This document shows, piece after piece, positions 7,986 to 8,430 of a stretch of DNA of 8,430 bases. The position numbers and the translations under genes are program-made. Below the pieces are notes generated by a model. It did no database searches, was not told the origin of the DNA, and worked only from the letters and a program-made list of their open reading frames with translations. Location: contig OMRS01000127.1 in NCBI GenBank assembly GCA_900313545.1, forward strand, positions 1 through 8,430, written 5' to 3'. Each line of letters starts with the position of its first letter. The first letter of the stretch is position 1. This stretch comes from an uncultured Eubacteriales bacterium (GTDB taxonomy: Bacteria > Bacillota_A > Clostridia > Christensenellales > Aristaeellaceae).

Positions 7986-7991
7986 CCTCCT
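7986..7991 (-). promoter_or_regulatory. Ribosome binding site of ddl
   Basis: A perfect AGGAGG on the minus strand, 7 nt from the ATG at 7978, in the 21-nt gap between murF and ddl. It fixes the ddl start. The gap is too short for an independent promoter and terminator. Confidence 0.85.
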
Positions 7992-7999
7992 GGATTGAA

Positions 8000-8430
8000 T
8001 TAAGTTTCAGAATAATTGTCGGGCAAATCATTTTCATAAAGGATGACATCGCCCGGCTGCATCATCCCGCTCAGCAGAGTGGAAGACTCGTCAAGACTTC
8101 CGACCACATGAAGCCGGGATTCCTCAAATCCGGCTTCCCTCAGTCCTTCTGCAATGGGAATGGTATGCTTTCTCCCGACCAGGATGGCCACATCCACACA
8201 CTGGGCCATCTGCCGGCCGAGTTCACGGTTCAGAGCTTCTTCCTGATTTCCCAGTTCCACCAGGCCTGGCGTCACGATGATCCGACGCCCTGGGAAATCC
8301 TTGAGAACCCTCAGGGCTGCAGCCGCACCTGCGGGATTGGCGTTGAACGCATCGTCGATGATGCTGACCCCGCCTGCTCCGCTGTCAAGTAACTGGAGCC
8401 TGTGTTCCACTGGACGGCAGCGGGAAATGC
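8000..8430 (-). CDS. murF: UDP-MurNAc-tripeptide--D-Ala-D-Ala ligase (MurF), C-terminal part
   Basis: The frame is open at the right edge, so only the last 143 residues are seen; stop TAA at 8000-8002. This is the C-terminal Mur ligase domain. It begins ...PVEHRLQLLD (the P-x-x-[GH]-R segment that opens this domain in MurF), then IIDDAFNANPAG, the MurF form of the DD-[AS]-[YF]-N-[AS]-NP motif, then IIVTPGLVELG and ILVGRK. It ends in GDVILYENDLPDNYSET, the kind of tail I associate with Firmicutes MurF and unlike the KGSR-type end of proteobacterial enzymes. MurF adds D-Ala-D-Ala to UDP-MurNAc-tripeptide in the cytoplasm. A GTG lies in frame at 8410, but the conserved residues before it show that it is internal. 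It is the first visible gene of the operon and lies upstream of ddl, the reverse of the ddl-murF order found in several Firmicutes. Confidence 0.94.
   Translation of the reverse strand, partial: ISRCRPVEHRLQLLDSGAGGVSIIDDAFNANPAGAAAALRVLKDFPGRRIIVTPGLVELGNQEEALNRELGRQMAQCVDVAILVGRKHTIPIAEGLREAGFEESRLHVVGSLDESSTLLSGMMQPGDVILYENDLPDNYSET

Noticed and set aside
7412..8392. 326-codon open frame on the plus strand opposite ddl and murF
   Set aside because: It runs across two clear genes and their gap with no domain; it is an antisense shadow of GC-biased codons.

Overview
The window looks like a chromosomal housekeeping segment from a Gram-positive bacterium of the Firmicutes, probably a Clostridia-type gut lineage with fairly high GC. 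I infer this from the style of the proteins (a MurF ending in an ENDLPDNY-type tail, RecD2 without RecBC, an LepA-HemW pair), the strong AGGAGG-type ribosome binding sites and the dense gene packing. No genus can be named from the sequence alone. I see no mobile element, CRISPR array, rRNA, tRNA or phage gene.

Layout. From the right edge leftwards, six genes lie on the minus strand in one direction with almost no space between them: murF (3' part only, 8430-8000), ddl (7978-6770), an unrecognised multi-pass membrane protein (6768-5680), lepA (5666-3861), hemW (3868-2720) and recD2 (2720-549). The gaps or overlaps are 21 nt, 1 nt, 13 nt, an 8-nt overlap and a 1-nt overlap, so this is very likely one operon read from a promoter beyond the right edge. 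At the left edge, a plus-strand gene (positions 3-479, 5' end cut off by the window) converges on recD2. It encodes a polytopic Lgt-like membrane protein. The 69-nt gap between the two converging stops holds a strong hairpin with a T-rich tail that best serves the plus-strand gene.

How the genes work together. MurF and Ddl are adjacent steps of peptidoglycan precursor synthesis: Ddl makes D-Ala-D-Ala and MurF attaches it to the UDP-MurNAc-tripeptide. LepA (EF-4) is a ribosomal GTPase, HemW a radical-SAM-type heme chaperone, and RecD2 a repair-associated SF1B helicase. These share no pathway, so the cluster is best read as a packed housekeeping operon. The unknown membrane protein sits between the cell-wall pair and the LepA-HemW pair.

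Points worth a second look are the Lgt-like protein with Gln where Lgt has an essential Arg, the long Ddl with a changed metal-site motif and an enlarged loop, and the unknown membrane protein with a tandem-repeat Pro/Lys/Gln N-terminus. No clearly new multi-gene system is visible.
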